The notes under the pieces: generated by a model
What the model was told of the DNA's origin: nothing
The model's input: the letters and a program-made list of their open reading frames with translations, nothing else
Database searches by the model: none
Part shown: one piece after another, positions 8,652-15,010 of the stretch
Position numbering within the stretch: the first letter of the stretch is position 1
How the letters are laid out: each line of letters starts with the position of its first letter
From: Deltaproteobacteria bacterium
GTDB taxonomy: Bacteria; Desulfobacterota_E; Deferrimicrobia; Deferrimicrobiales; Deferrimicrobiaceae
Length of the DNA stretch: 15,166 nt
Assembly: GCA_023489025.1 (NCBI GenBank)
Contig: JAMDCN010000122.1
Span: forward strand, 1-15,166
Direction: 5' to 3'
Translations under genes and position numbers: made by a program

Positions 8652-9049
8652 TCGTAAAACCCCCGGATCTTGTTCTTCCAGAATTCATGGTGAACCGAAG
8701 TCAGAATCGCCCCGGTCTTCTCCAAGGTGTGCAGGAACTTCCCTCCCCCGATGTAAACCCCGAAATGTTGCACGGTATCGGGGAAATTCGGATCGATGGC
8801 GAGGGCTACCCCGCACCCGGGGGTCGGCTTTTCGGTCCTGCGCCATCTCCCGATGGCACCCAGAAATGCGCCGTCTATCGAACCGGTCTGATGGCAACAG
8901 ATCTTAAAGTCTGGTACTTCCACCCCGAATCGTTTCTGCACTTCCATAAACAGCCCCCAACAGTCCAGGCCCGTTAACGGGTCCCGGCCCCCGTCGACAA
9001 ACGGGATACCGATAAGTCCGGAAAGATCAGGCAAGACGGAGGCCGCCAT
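8639..9049 (-). CDS. K-like tail tip protein, NlpC/P60-family cysteine peptidase, 136 aa
   Basis: The protein fits the NlpC/P60 (C40) fold. The nucleophile is probably Cys30 in GLDCWGLF. The catalytic His is probably His95 in VQHFGVYIGGGKFLHT, with His107 as the third polar residue. In lambda-type phages this protein is needed for tail-tip assembly and may cut peptidoglycan stem peptides. Lambda K also has an N-terminal JAB-like metalloprotease part; here only the NlpC/P60 part is present. Extra cysteines (51, 52 and 79) are not part of the usual triad. The ATG lies 23 bases inside the end of the L-like gene, after a G-rich stretch (GGGGTGGGG) that could act as ribosome binding site, and the stop overlaps the J-like gene. 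Order L-K-J supports the call. Confidence 0.9.
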   Translation of the reverse strand: MAASVLPDLSGLIGIPFVDGGRDPLTGLDCWGLFMEVQKRFGVEVPDFKICCHQTGSIDGAFLGAIGRWRRTEKPTPGCGVALAIDPNFPDTVQHFGVYIGGGKFLHTLEKTGAILTSVHHEFWKNKIRGFYEWAG

Positions 9050-9662
9050 ACCCCACCCCGGGGAATCCGCCGTAATTCGCAGAATTTAACAGTACCCGGC
9101 ACCGTGTCAGCGTCTTGTCGCAGGTGGTCTCGGCCCCTGCGTACTTGCACCACGCATCCTTGAAGGAATGGCCGCAATGGTTTTTTAGGAGCCTTCTCGT
9201 CGGGTAACGGAGGTTGAACGGGTTCGACGCTCCTAGAATGAAGGAGACCCACATGGAATTGGTCTTCACGGATTGCAACTCGAAGAGATGCTCGACCTCC
9301 GGAGTGCTCGATGCGAGGTTCTTGCTGTTGACCACGAATATCGAGCAGGTGATCGGCGAGAATCCGTTGACCTTTGTGTAGTAGTCGTACTCTTGCACGT
9401 AGGACTCCATGATTCTCGATACGTTGGAGACCTTCAGTTCCACTTGGGGGATCTCTCCCTTGATCTCCTCCCCAATCTCCCCCAACTCGAACGGGAATGC
9501 CTGCCACGCCTGGGAACGCCACGTCACGTTCTCGTTGTTGTAGGCAATCCTCAACGGAGTGCCAACGCCCGGGATGGTGATCTCCAGAAGGAGATGCCAG
9601 ATCGAATCGGTTGCAATTTTGTTCTTTTCGACAATTGCGAGAGCGGAGAGGGACCGAGGCAT
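9027..9662 (-). CDS. L-like minor tail tip protein, probable Fe-S cluster, 211 aa
   Basis: The N-terminal part is beta-rich (WHLLLEITIPGVGTPLRIAY, then QAFPFELGEIGEEIKGEIP), as in the lambda L family that joins the tail tube to the tip. The C-terminal part carries Cys163, Cys172, Cys181 and Cys188 in a short region (HCGHSF, AWCKYAG, TTCDKT, TRCRVL). Lambda L is known to bind an iron-sulfur cluster through C-terminal cysteines, and the arrangement here is compatible with that. Length is near lambda L (232 residues). The ATG at 9662 directly follows the TAA of the M-like gene, so the two abut. Cluster binding is inferred, not shown. Confidence 0.9.
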   Translation of the reverse strand: MPRSLSALAIVEKNKIATDSIWHLLLEITIPGVGTPLRIAYNNENVTWRSQAWQAFPFELGEIGEEIKGEIPQVELKVSNVSRIMESYVQEYDYYTKVNGFSPITCSIFVVNSKNLASSTPEVEHLFELQSVKTNSMWVSFILGASNPFNLRYPTRRLLKNHCGHSFKDAWCKYAGAETTCDKTLTRCRVLLNSANYGGFPGVGYGGLRLA

Positions 9663-9998
9663 TTACACCACCTCGATGGGACACTGCACGGATCGGTACC
9701 CCGGCCCCGCCCATACGCTCTTCAACGAATCCGTCGAGAAACGGCAGGCGTAGGTCACATTCGTCATCGGGTGGGTCCAGTTAAAAGAATTCCCCTGGTT
9801 TTCCTTGAAGAAGGTCTCCAGCGTGGTGTAATCGGCGTTGGACATGGTCTCCCACGCTAAGGGAAACCTGCGGATCTCCCGCGTGGTCCTTGACCGACTC
9901 TGGACGTATCCCCCTTCGAACTCGGTCCTAATCTGCGGCCTGTAGACCTCTTCCTCGGTGCCAAAATCGGCTGCGGGCATAGAAGGCCAGTTCGCCAT
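9663..9998 (-). CDS. M-like minor tail protein, 111 aa
   Basis: Length and order (after the tape measure, before the L-like gene) match lambda M, about 109 residues, which attaches at the tail tip. Visible segments are RSRTTREIRRFPLAWETMSN, then YTTLETFFKENQGNSFNWTH, and PMTNVTYACRFSTDSLKS, a pattern typical of the small minor-tail-protein family that includes M. The ATG at 9998 directly follows the TAG of the tape measure gene. A GGG run close before the start (CAGGGTGCGTAG) is the only ribosome binding site candidate, so coupling to the upstream gene is likely. No unusual residues are seen. Confidence 0.88.
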   Translation of the reverse strand: MANWPSMPAADFGTEEEVYRPQIRTEFEGGYVQSRSRTTREIRRFPLAWETMSNADYTTLETFFKENQGNSFNWTHPMTNVTYACRFSTDSLKSVWAGPGYRSVQCPIEVV

Positions 9999-12317
9999 CT
10001 ACGCACCCTGCAAAAGGGTTCGCAGTCCGAACCGGTTCCGGTTGGCGGCGTCGATCCAGAGAGTGACGATCATTTCCTGCGGATCGAAGGTGGCCTTGGA
10101 ATCCTTAATCTCCATGGGTGCCCCGGACTGATTGATGATTTGCACCTTTACGTCCCCTCTACCGGTGCTTGGCATCACCTTCCCCGAGGTGGTAGGCAGG
10201 AACACCTCCGGCCCCTGTTCCCCGACGACGTAGGCATACCCGGGCTGGGTGTCAATGCCGGATGCGCCATATCCGCCGAATTTGTAGGAACCGCCGAGTT
10301 GGTACTTCTCCGAGGATAGGTTGATGGACGACGAGGTGGAGGCGCCGCTGCCGAACATCCCCAACAGCCCCTGCGCCAAAGGTTGCACGATCGCCGCACG
10401 CACCGCGATCCGCATGAGATCCCGGATCACGCTGTTGGCAAAATCCGTGAAATTTGCCTTTCCGGTTAATACGAAATCCGTGATGGCGTTCTCCATCCCT
10501 TGGAACGCGCTCACGGTCACGTTGTATAGGTCCGCGATGTATGTCTTCTGCGTGGCGTAGGCGTAATTCCAGAGGGCGAGGTACCCTTGCACCTTCGCTT
10601 GCGCTTCCTCGACGAGTTGTTTCTGCTTGGCGAGGCCATAGTTTAGGATCTTGATGGCGTTTTCGTCCTCACCTCGCGAGAGGGCCTTAACGTACCGGTA
10701 ATCCATGGTCTGCGTGAGCCGGATCTCATACCCCATGTACTCCCGGGTGGCCTTGATTTTGTCCATGGTGAGGGCGACCTGATCGATGATCCCGAGAAGT
10801 TCTCTCTCCGTCTTCGCCTCCTCGGCCTTCGCCAGAAGGACTTCCTTCCTCTTCTCCAGAATCGCGATCTCGGCCTCGTACTTCCGGCGAATCACGTCCT
10901 CCTCGTCGATATCGAACCCGCGGGTCGCCTCGGAAAGTTTGTAGCGGATCTCCAGAAGTTTCTGCTCGTTCTCGATTACTTGCGTAACGTATTTTTCCCC
11001 ATGGTCGAGCCTCTGCTCGTAGAGGGCCCTCTCCTCCTCTTCCATCTTCTTCGCCACCTCGATCTGCCGGGAGGCGATCTTCCCGTACTTCTGAATTTCG
11101 GCCTCGTCCCACTTCGCGGAGTATGCGGCCCACAGTTCCGCGTAATACTGCTTCGAGGCATGGAGGTCGTTTAAGACCTTGACCTGGTCGTCGTACCACT
11201 TGTTCAGTCGGATGAACTCCCGGTCCTCCTCCCGGGTGTTTGCGAGATCCCGCTCCTCGAGGTACTTCCGGTGCAGTTCCTGGAGTTTCTCGTACCTCTT
11301 TCTCGACCCCTTATCCCCTACCGTCGGCAACGGTTTCCCGGCCTCCACCGCGGCCTCCTGGAACCCCTTCCTCATCAGGATGAAGTTGTCGTTTGCCTGC
11401 TGGGCCGTGTAGACCGCCGCGTCCCCTAAGGCCTCCATCGCCTGCCCGTACTCCTGCGCCTTCCCCTTCGTGATCCCGAGGCAGTCGGTGGCGAGCATGA
11501 GGGCGGTGATCGGGGCCATGACGACTCTCGTTAACCCAAGGGCTAGGGCGGACACGGATTGGAACGTGGCCATCAGCCCAGCCCCCCACCCGAATGACAA
11601 TGTCCCCATGGTGAGTTTTATGTTGGCGATCTGCGTCTCAAACCGATGCATCTTGTCGGCGAGAGAATCTGTCTCCTGTCCGAGAGTCGCCTCGACCTGC
11701 GACATCCGTTCTGCGGCGACGGCATACATTGCCTGGGCTTTTTCCGCCTTGCTCATCACGTCGGCGTATTCGCCGTACTTCTCGTTTAAGTCAACGATAC
11801 CTATGAGCGCCTTCAGGCCCCGTTCCCTGCCCGTTGCGATGGAACCAGCAAGCATCTCCATCGCTTCCGATGCCTTAGTGGTACCTCCCCGGATATGCTC
11901 GATGGTCACCGCCCATTTGGCGATCTGCGCGATCTGGTCCGGCCCGAGCCCTTTCATCAGAGCATCCCCCGCGATCCTCGCAGCGGTTGCCTGATCGATC
12001 AGTCCCCGCGAGTTCCTCTCAATCAAAGCGACCATCTCTGTTGCGCCCATGTTGTATTGCGCAAGAAGCGCATTTAAGGCGCTCATAGACTCTTGGAAAG
12101 AGGCGGCCTTCTCCGCATATCCCCAGACCTTCTCGAAGGCCAGGTACGCGCCGATGGCGGCGGCGGTTAACTCCTTCCAGTTCGCCTTGATCTTCTCGAC
12201 GGTGGTCTGAGTGCGCTTCTGAAGACCCTCGGTGGCATCCCCCGCCATCCGGATGCCGGTGATCGCGCCGCTTGCGTCGGCGGTGATCACCACGGAGATC
12301 CTGTTCTCATTGGCCAT
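9999..12317 (-). CDS. Tail length tape measure protein (lambda H-like), 772 aa
   Basis: This long helical protein sets tail length and is probably ejected ahead of the DNA. Residues 1-50 begin MANENRISVVITADASGAI, a usual opening of lambda-type tape measures. A hydrophobic stretch (about 240-285) could cross membranes during DNA entry. Residues about 340-590 are charged and heptad-like, predicting coiled coil. Residues about 600-660 match the lambda-family C-terminal domain (GMENAITDFVLTGKANFTDF, then IRDLMRIAVRAAIVQPL), and 698-716 carry the typical VGEQGPEVFLPTTSGKVMP. With about 0.15 nm per helical residue, 772 residues would span roughly 115 nm, an inference for tail length. The ATG overlaps the end of the frameshifted chaperone by 11 bases. 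Lambda H is cleaved near its C-terminus; whether this one is cannot be seen. Confidence 0.95.
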   Translation of the reverse strand: MANENRISVVITADASGAITGIRMAGDATEGLQKRTQTTVEKIKANWKELTAAAIGAYLAFEKVWGYAEKAASFQESMSALNALLAQYNMGATEMVALIERNSRGLIDQATAARIAGDALMKGLGPDQIAQIAKWAVTIEHIRGGTTKASEAMEMLAGSIATGRERGLKALIGIVDLNEKYGEYADVMSKAEKAQAMYAVAAERMSQVEATLGQETDSLADKMHRFETQIANIKLTMGTLSFGWGAGLMATFQSVSALALGLTRVVMAPITALMLATDCLGITKGKAQEYGQAMEALGDAAVYTAQQANDNFILMRKGFQEAAVEAGKPLPTVGDKGSRKRYEKLQELHRKYLEERDLANTREEDREFIRLNKWYDDQVKVLNDLHASKQYYAELWAAYSAKWDEAEIQKYGKIASRQIEVAKKMEEEERALYEQRLDHGEKYVTQVIENEQKLLEIRYKLSEATRGFDIDEEDVIRRKYEAEIAILEKRKEVLLAKAEEAKTERELLGIIDQVALTMDKIKATREYMGYEIRLTQTMDYRYVKALSRGEDENAIKILNYGLAKQKQLVEEAQAKVQGYLALWNYAYATQKTYIADLYNVTVSAFQGMENAITDFVLTGKANFTDFANSVIRDLMRIAVRAAIVQPLAQGLLGMFGSGASTSSSINLSSEKYQLGGSYKFGGYGASGIDTQPGYAYVVGEQGPEVFLPTTSGKVMPSTGRGDVKVQIINQSGAPMEIKDSKATFDPQEMIVTLWIDAANRNRFGLRTLLQGA

Positions 12318-12983
12318 CGAAGCGCTCCAGCTCCATCTTCAGTTCCCCCAGATCGAGCCACTCCTCCATCGACAGGTCGTCCTGCCGGAACGGGTATCCG
12401 GCCTTGGACAGCATCAGCAGGAAGTGGACGTGGCTAAACCATACGGAAGGGAGATACGGTTCCCTCCGCTCGCAGGCGGCACAAACAGCGGGCAGGTTCT
12501 CGGGACCGCACCCGGAGAGGCACTTTTTCTTCCTCTCCGGGGTGCAGTTCTCCCGGATCTTCTTTAGCTCTTCTGAAAAGGGACGGCTTCCTCCACCGCC
12601 CCCTCGATCTCCAGGGTGTCCTTTGCGGCCCGAAGCCCGTCGAATACGTGACGGGCGAGCAGGGTGATGACGTCGGCCGCGGATTCGGCAAGCAGCGCCT
12701 TCCAGTCCTCTCGATAGTCGGGGGACGTGGGGTCCGAGGAGATTATCTTTCCGTCGTACCCGAAGCACCCCTCCCCTATTCCCGTTATGATCTCCTGCCC
12801 GTATTTGAGCGCCGGGTCGAAGCTGTTCATCACCACCTTGTTGCCTTTCCTCTGGATGGAGGACTGCTGGTACGCCCGGATATGGCTCGCCGTGGGCGTA
12901 GCGTAGTACACGATCAATGGAGTGCCGCTCAACGGATCGTCAAACTCGATCTTGTTGCGATCCGATTTCTTAAGGTCCCTCAT
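12307..12983 (-). CDS. Tail assembly chaperone, -1 frameshift product (G-T-like), 225 aa
   Basis: The predicted fusion reads residues 1-136 in the frame starting at 12983, slips -1 on CCCTTTT at 12582-12576, and adds 89 residues ending at 12307. The added part has no credible start codon of its own near the junction, and its sequence looks like a true protein, including LSMEEWLDLGELKMELERF at the C-terminus. In lambda, G and G-T hold the tape measure soluble and recruit tube protein; the G-T form comes from a similar -1 slip. The extension carries five cysteines (147, 155, 159, 168 and 171), of which the C-x3-C and C-x2-C pairs could bind a metal. It ends inside the tape measure gene. Slippage frequency cannot be read from sequence. 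Confidence 0.8.
12509..12544 (-). other. RNA hairpin downstream of the frameshift site
   Basis: The arms CACCCCGGAGAGG and CCTCTCCGGGTG pair over 12 bases with one bulged C, and the loop is 11 bases. It begins 31 bases after the slippery heptamer, which is further than the usual 5-9 bases for a stimulatory element. It could act as part of a larger fold or be a chance result of coding sequence. It has no following U-run in the transcript direction, so it is not an intrinsic terminator. Confidence 0.4.
12564..12983 (-). CDS. Tail assembly chaperone, unshifted form (G-like), 139 aa
   Basis: The ATG at 12983 has an AAGGGGGG ribosome binding site at 12995-12988, just after the stop of the tail tube gene. 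The product ends VEEAVPFQKS, three codons past the slippery site. Length matches lambda G (140 residues). It lies between tube and tape measure genes, where the chaperone pair sits in nearly all siphoviruses. The N-terminus is polar (MRDLKKSDRNKIEFDDP), and the C-terminal third is helical and acidic (WKALLAESAADVITLLAR), as in other chaperones of this class. It should be the more abundant form and is not expected in the mature virion. Function is from family and position; sequence similarity to lambda G itself is weak by eye. Confidence 0.85.
   Translation of the reverse strand: MRDLKKSDRNKIEFDDPLSGTPLIVYYATPTASHIRAYQQSSIQRKGNKVVMNSFDPALKYGQEIITGIGEGCFGYDGKIISSDPTSPDYREDWKALLAESAADVITLLARHVFDGLRAAKDTLEIEGAVEEAVPFQKS
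12576..12582 (-). promoter_or_regulatory. Programmed -1 ribosomal frameshift slippery site
   Basis: On the minus strand the bases read C CCT TTT in the frame of the G-like gene, a perfect X-XXY-YYZ heptamer. After a -1 slip both tRNAs re-pair fully (CCC, TTT). The unshifted frame stops with TAA ten bases further on (12566-12564). The shifted frame stays open to 12309-12307. Location at the end of the G-like gene is exactly where lambda-type phages place this signal. Confidence 0.8.
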
Positions 12984-12996
12984 CTATCCCCCCTTA

Positions 12997-13923
12997 TCAG
13001 TCGAAGGTTATCTCCACGTCGTCCTCCCCGATGTCCGGGCAAACAAGAAGAGATCCGTCCCACGTGAGGATGTTCTCCCTCTCGGCATACTTCGCGGAAT
13101 CCACCACCACCTTCGGACAGGCGACCTTCATCCTCTTACCGACAGCAGAGCCAAACGTGATCGCCATCGTCTGAGCGGTCCCTGCGGTGACCAGTGTTAC
13201 GGGATCGAAGTTGGAGAGAAGATCCGCTTCCGGATCGATCTGCGCCGTGACTTTGCGGTCCTTGATGAAGTGGGCGAGGAACCCCGTGGTGGCGTTCGCG
13301 GACGGTCTCTTCACGATCTCGTTCCCGTAAACCATCTTGAAGCTCTCGATCACCCCGGCAAAGGACCCTAAGGTAAACGACGCGCTTTTAAGCGCCGGCG
13401 GGATCTCGGCGTTGAATACGGCATCCGTCGGGATGGTCGAGTCGGAGGGTCCGCCGTATAGCCCCGTGAACTCCCACTTGATCTTGCCGAACTCGCCGGC
13501 TTTGCCCTCAAGCGACCACGTCCCGCGGGCGCCGTTGATGACGTACTTGTGGCCGTCCTGCCAGAACCAGAGCGTGATGGAGGGCCCGTCCATTTCGTCC
13601 TGCGGCGTGTAGACAACCTTCGTGGTGATGGTCTCCAGCATCCCGCACCCCACGAACAGGACACCGATCTCAGGGGGTGTGTCTGGCGTGACGTCCCCGC
13701 TTCCCCGCACTTCCGTGTTGAAGGTGATCTTCACGGCCTCTCCGATGGAGATGGCAGGGCGGTTTCCCAGATACGCCTTTACATTCAACCGATCCATCCG
13801 CTTAAACACCGGCTCGACCTCTGGCAGGTCGGTCAGGATGGCGTTTAGCGCCGTGGTGGGAGTTGGATCCGTGCCGTATGTCACTTCCTTCTTGGCGAGC
13901 ACCAACGCTTTGTTCTTAAACAT
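12997..13923 (-). CDS. Major tail tube protein (lambda V-like position), 308 aa
   Basis: Beta-rich throughout, with the opening MFKNKALVLAKKEVTYGTDP that is typical of phage tube proteins of the siphovirus type. Further segments include AVKITFNTEVRGSGDVTPDT and SASFTLGSFAGVIESFKMV, and the protein ends DVEITFD. It should form stacked hexamer rings of the tail tube around the tape measure. It is larger than lambda V (246 residues), so it may carry an extra surface domain, but I cannot place its borders. The ATG at 13923 is fixed by a strong AGGAGGT site at 13937-13931, consistent with high expression for the most abundant tail protein. The stop is followed within 2 bases by the next ribosome binding site. 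Confidence 0.88.
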   Translation of the reverse strand: MFKNKALVLAKKEVTYGTDPTPTTALNAILTDLPEVEPVFKRMDRLNVKAYLGNRPAISIGEAVKITFNTEVRGSGDVTPDTPPEIGVLFVGCGMLETITTKVVYTPQDEMDGPSITLWFWQDGHKYVINGARGTWSLEGKAGEFGKIKWEFTGLYGGPSDSTIPTDAVFNAEIPPALKSASFTLGSFAGVIESFKMVYGNEIVKRPSANATTGFLAHFIKDRKVTAQIDPEADLLSNFDPVTLVTAGTAQTMAITFGSAVGKRMKVACPKVVVDSAKYAERENILTWDGSLLVCPDIGEDDVEITFD

Positions 13924-13930
13924 ATATCGG

Positions 13931-13937
13931 ACCTCCT
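13931..13937 (-). promoter_or_regulatory. Strong ribosome binding site of the tail tube gene
   Basis: AGGAGGT, seven bases before the ATG at 13923, is the best match to the 16S anti-Shine-Dalgarno sequence that I noticed at a start codon in the window. It overlaps the TAG stop (13938-13936) of the preceding gene. This fits the high copy number of the tube protein. Confidence 0.85.
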
Positions 13938-14340
13938 ACGGCGACCCCACCGGGTGCCGGTAAAGGATTTTGAAGGTCACGTCAAACCCCGCCAGCCCCC
14001 GGGAGGGGTCCAGGGCGAAGGGAGTGCACACATCCCGCACGGTGTTGACGGCGTTCCCGCCCCGGGTGATGTCGGTTAGCATCGCCGCATGGACGGCCCC
14101 TAACAGATCCTCCATGTCGGATTCCTTGCACCACACCTCAAGCACGGCGGAGAGCCAAAAGGATTCGAAGCCCATCGGCCCGGAGGCAACCTCATCGGCC
14201 CCGAAAATGACGAAAGCAGCCGGCAGGGATAGATCCTTAAGTTCTACCTCCGACCATTTCCCTGCCTCGATCTGCCGGATCGCATCAACCGAAGAGACGG
14301 TGGTCTTGATGTCGGAGAGGATCTGGGCGCGGACGGTCAT
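13936..14340 (-). CDS. Probable tail terminator / tail completion protein (U-like), 134 aa
   Basis: The chosen ATG at 14340 overlaps the TGA of the preceding gene (ATGA), a common coupling signal; the frame is open upstream, but an earlier start would lie inside the neighbouring gene. The product begins MTVRAQILSDIKTTVSSVDA, with an N-terminal helix, then strands (PAAFVIFGADEV, FWLSAVLEVWCK), a helix (LLGAVHAAMLTD), and strands at the end (GLAGFDVTFKILYRHPVG). Order and size (lambda U is 131 residues) are those of the tail terminator fold that caps the tube and docks to the head. A Z-like or other tail-completion role is an alternative. Confidence 0.7.
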   Translation of the reverse strand: MTVRAQILSDIKTTVSSVDAIRQIEAGKWSEVELKDLSLPAAFVIFGADEVASGPMGFESFWLSAVLEVWCKESDMEDLLGAVHAAMLTDITRGGNAVNTVRDVCTPFALDPSRGLAGFDVTFKILYRHPVGSP

Positions 14341-14648
14341 TCCACCGCCTCCACGAGATCCATCGTCGCCCACCCTGTTTCATCGACCTGGATTTTTGCG
14401 ATAACATACTTCGTCCCATCGATCTCGAGGGTGTCCTTCGGTGCGGCGTCATTGATGTGGGAGAAGGCACACCCTGCCTGGACAGCGGCAATTCCGGGGT
14501 TGATCTGCCCGCCAAGGTTGGCGTTCTCCGCGTTCTTCGTGAAGGCTACCCGGATCGTGCGCCTGGGCATCCCGGCGGGAGTGAACACGGCGTCCTTCCC
14601 GAGGAATTCATCCGCCGTGAACAGATCGTGGGAATAGTCAAAAGCCAT
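14337..14648 (-). CDS. Probable head-tail joining protein (FII-like), 103 aa
   Basis: A clear AAAGGGGG ribosome binding site (14660-14653) precedes the ATG at 14648. The product is a small beta-rich protein with TIRVAFTKNAENANLGG, then PKDTLEIDGTKYVIAKIQVD and ETGWATMDLVEA at the end. This 'designed to be degraded to a beta barrel' order of strands, ending with a G-x-[AT]-x-x-x-L stretch, resembles the lambda FII/Gifsy-2-type head-tail attachment proteins (about 117 residues in lambda). It would sit at the head side of the neck and take the tail terminator. The call rests on order plus pattern; similarity is moderate. Confidence 0.65.
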   Translation of the reverse strand: MAFDYSHDLFTADEFLGKDAVFTPAGMPRRTIRVAFTKNAENANLGGQINPGIAAVQAGCAFSHINDAAPKDTLEIDGTKYVIAKIQVDETGWATMDLVEAVE

Positions 14649-14674
14649 CGAGCCCCCTTTAGGTCATTCCTCTT

Positions 14675-14758
14675 TCATCTTTTCCCTGTCTTTATTTCGC
14701 CGGGCGCACCGCCGTCGTCTTCGGCCGCGCTGTTGCTAAAATCGTCCAGATCGATCAT
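14675..14758 (-). CDS. Possible 27-residue small protein
   Basis: An ATG three bases after the stop of the 58-residue gene opens a 27-codon frame, MIDLDDFSNSAAEDDGGAPG followed by a short basic end. An AAGGGC stretch lies about 8 bases before it. The frame fills most of the otherwise empty 113 bases between the flanking genes, and its start spacing is like that of other genes here. It is acidic and probably unstructured. It is too short to judge by composition, so it may be non-coding. I do not recognise it. Confidence 0.4.
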   Translation of the reverse strand: MIDLDDFSNSAAEDDGGAPGEIKTGKR

Positions 14759-14761
14759 GCG

Positions 14762-14938
14762 TTACTGCCCTTGCTTTTTCTTCGCGGCCCCCGCCGCCGC
14801 GATCTCCACGTCGGTGGGCTCGGCGGCCAGGCAGTAGCCGAACAGGGTATTGGCGTCTTCTTTCGTCACATCGATGATCTCGCCGGCGGGAACGTGCATC
14901 CCGCCGATTCCACAGGCCTTCAAGGTCTTTACCTTCAT
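14762..14938 (-). CDS. Small head-module protein, 58 aa
   Basis: The ATG at 14938 follows an AAGGAG ribosome binding site just downstream of the terminator U-run. The product begins MKVKTLKACGIGGMHVPAGE and has a VPAGEIIDVTKEDANTLFG core, then a helix-rich Ala/Lys tail. The pattern MKVK...PGE-[IV]-[IV]-x-V...A is, from memory, widespread in very small phage proteins encoded near capsid and neck genes; their function is unknown to me. Lambda has FI in about this place, but there is no similarity that I can see. Its stop is three bases before the next possible start. Confidence 0.75.
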   Translation of the reverse strand: MKVKTLKACGIGGMHVPAGEIIDVTKEDANTLFGYCLAAEPTDVEIAAAGAAKKKQGQ

Positions 14939-14961
14939 CGGATTCTCCTTTTTGGAAAAGA

Positions 14962-14987
14962 AAGGGGGCCTCTTGCAGGGCCCCCTT
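14962..14987 (-). terminator. Intrinsic terminator after the major capsid gene
   Basis: A nine-base-pair GC-rich stem (AAGGGGGCC against GGCCCCCTT) with an 8-base loop is followed on the minus strand by TTTCTTTTCC. It faces the direction of the operon and lies 24 bases after the capsid stop. There is no T-run on the plus-strand side. Read-through must supply the tail genes unless an unseen promoter exists; I see none between here and 14938. It probably lowers tail-gene transcription relative to capsid. Confidence 0.8.
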
Positions 14988-15010
14988 GGGTTGATGACGG
15001 GATTGGGAAA

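Noticed and set aside
8970..8981. 12-base perfect palindrome CCCGTTAACGGG
   Set aside because: It lies in the K-like coding region, encodes normal residues (PLTG) and has no partner copy. It is probably chance.
9273..9860. 195-codon open frame on the plus strand
   Set aside because: Antisense to the L- and M-like genes, with no ribosome binding site or recognisable pattern.
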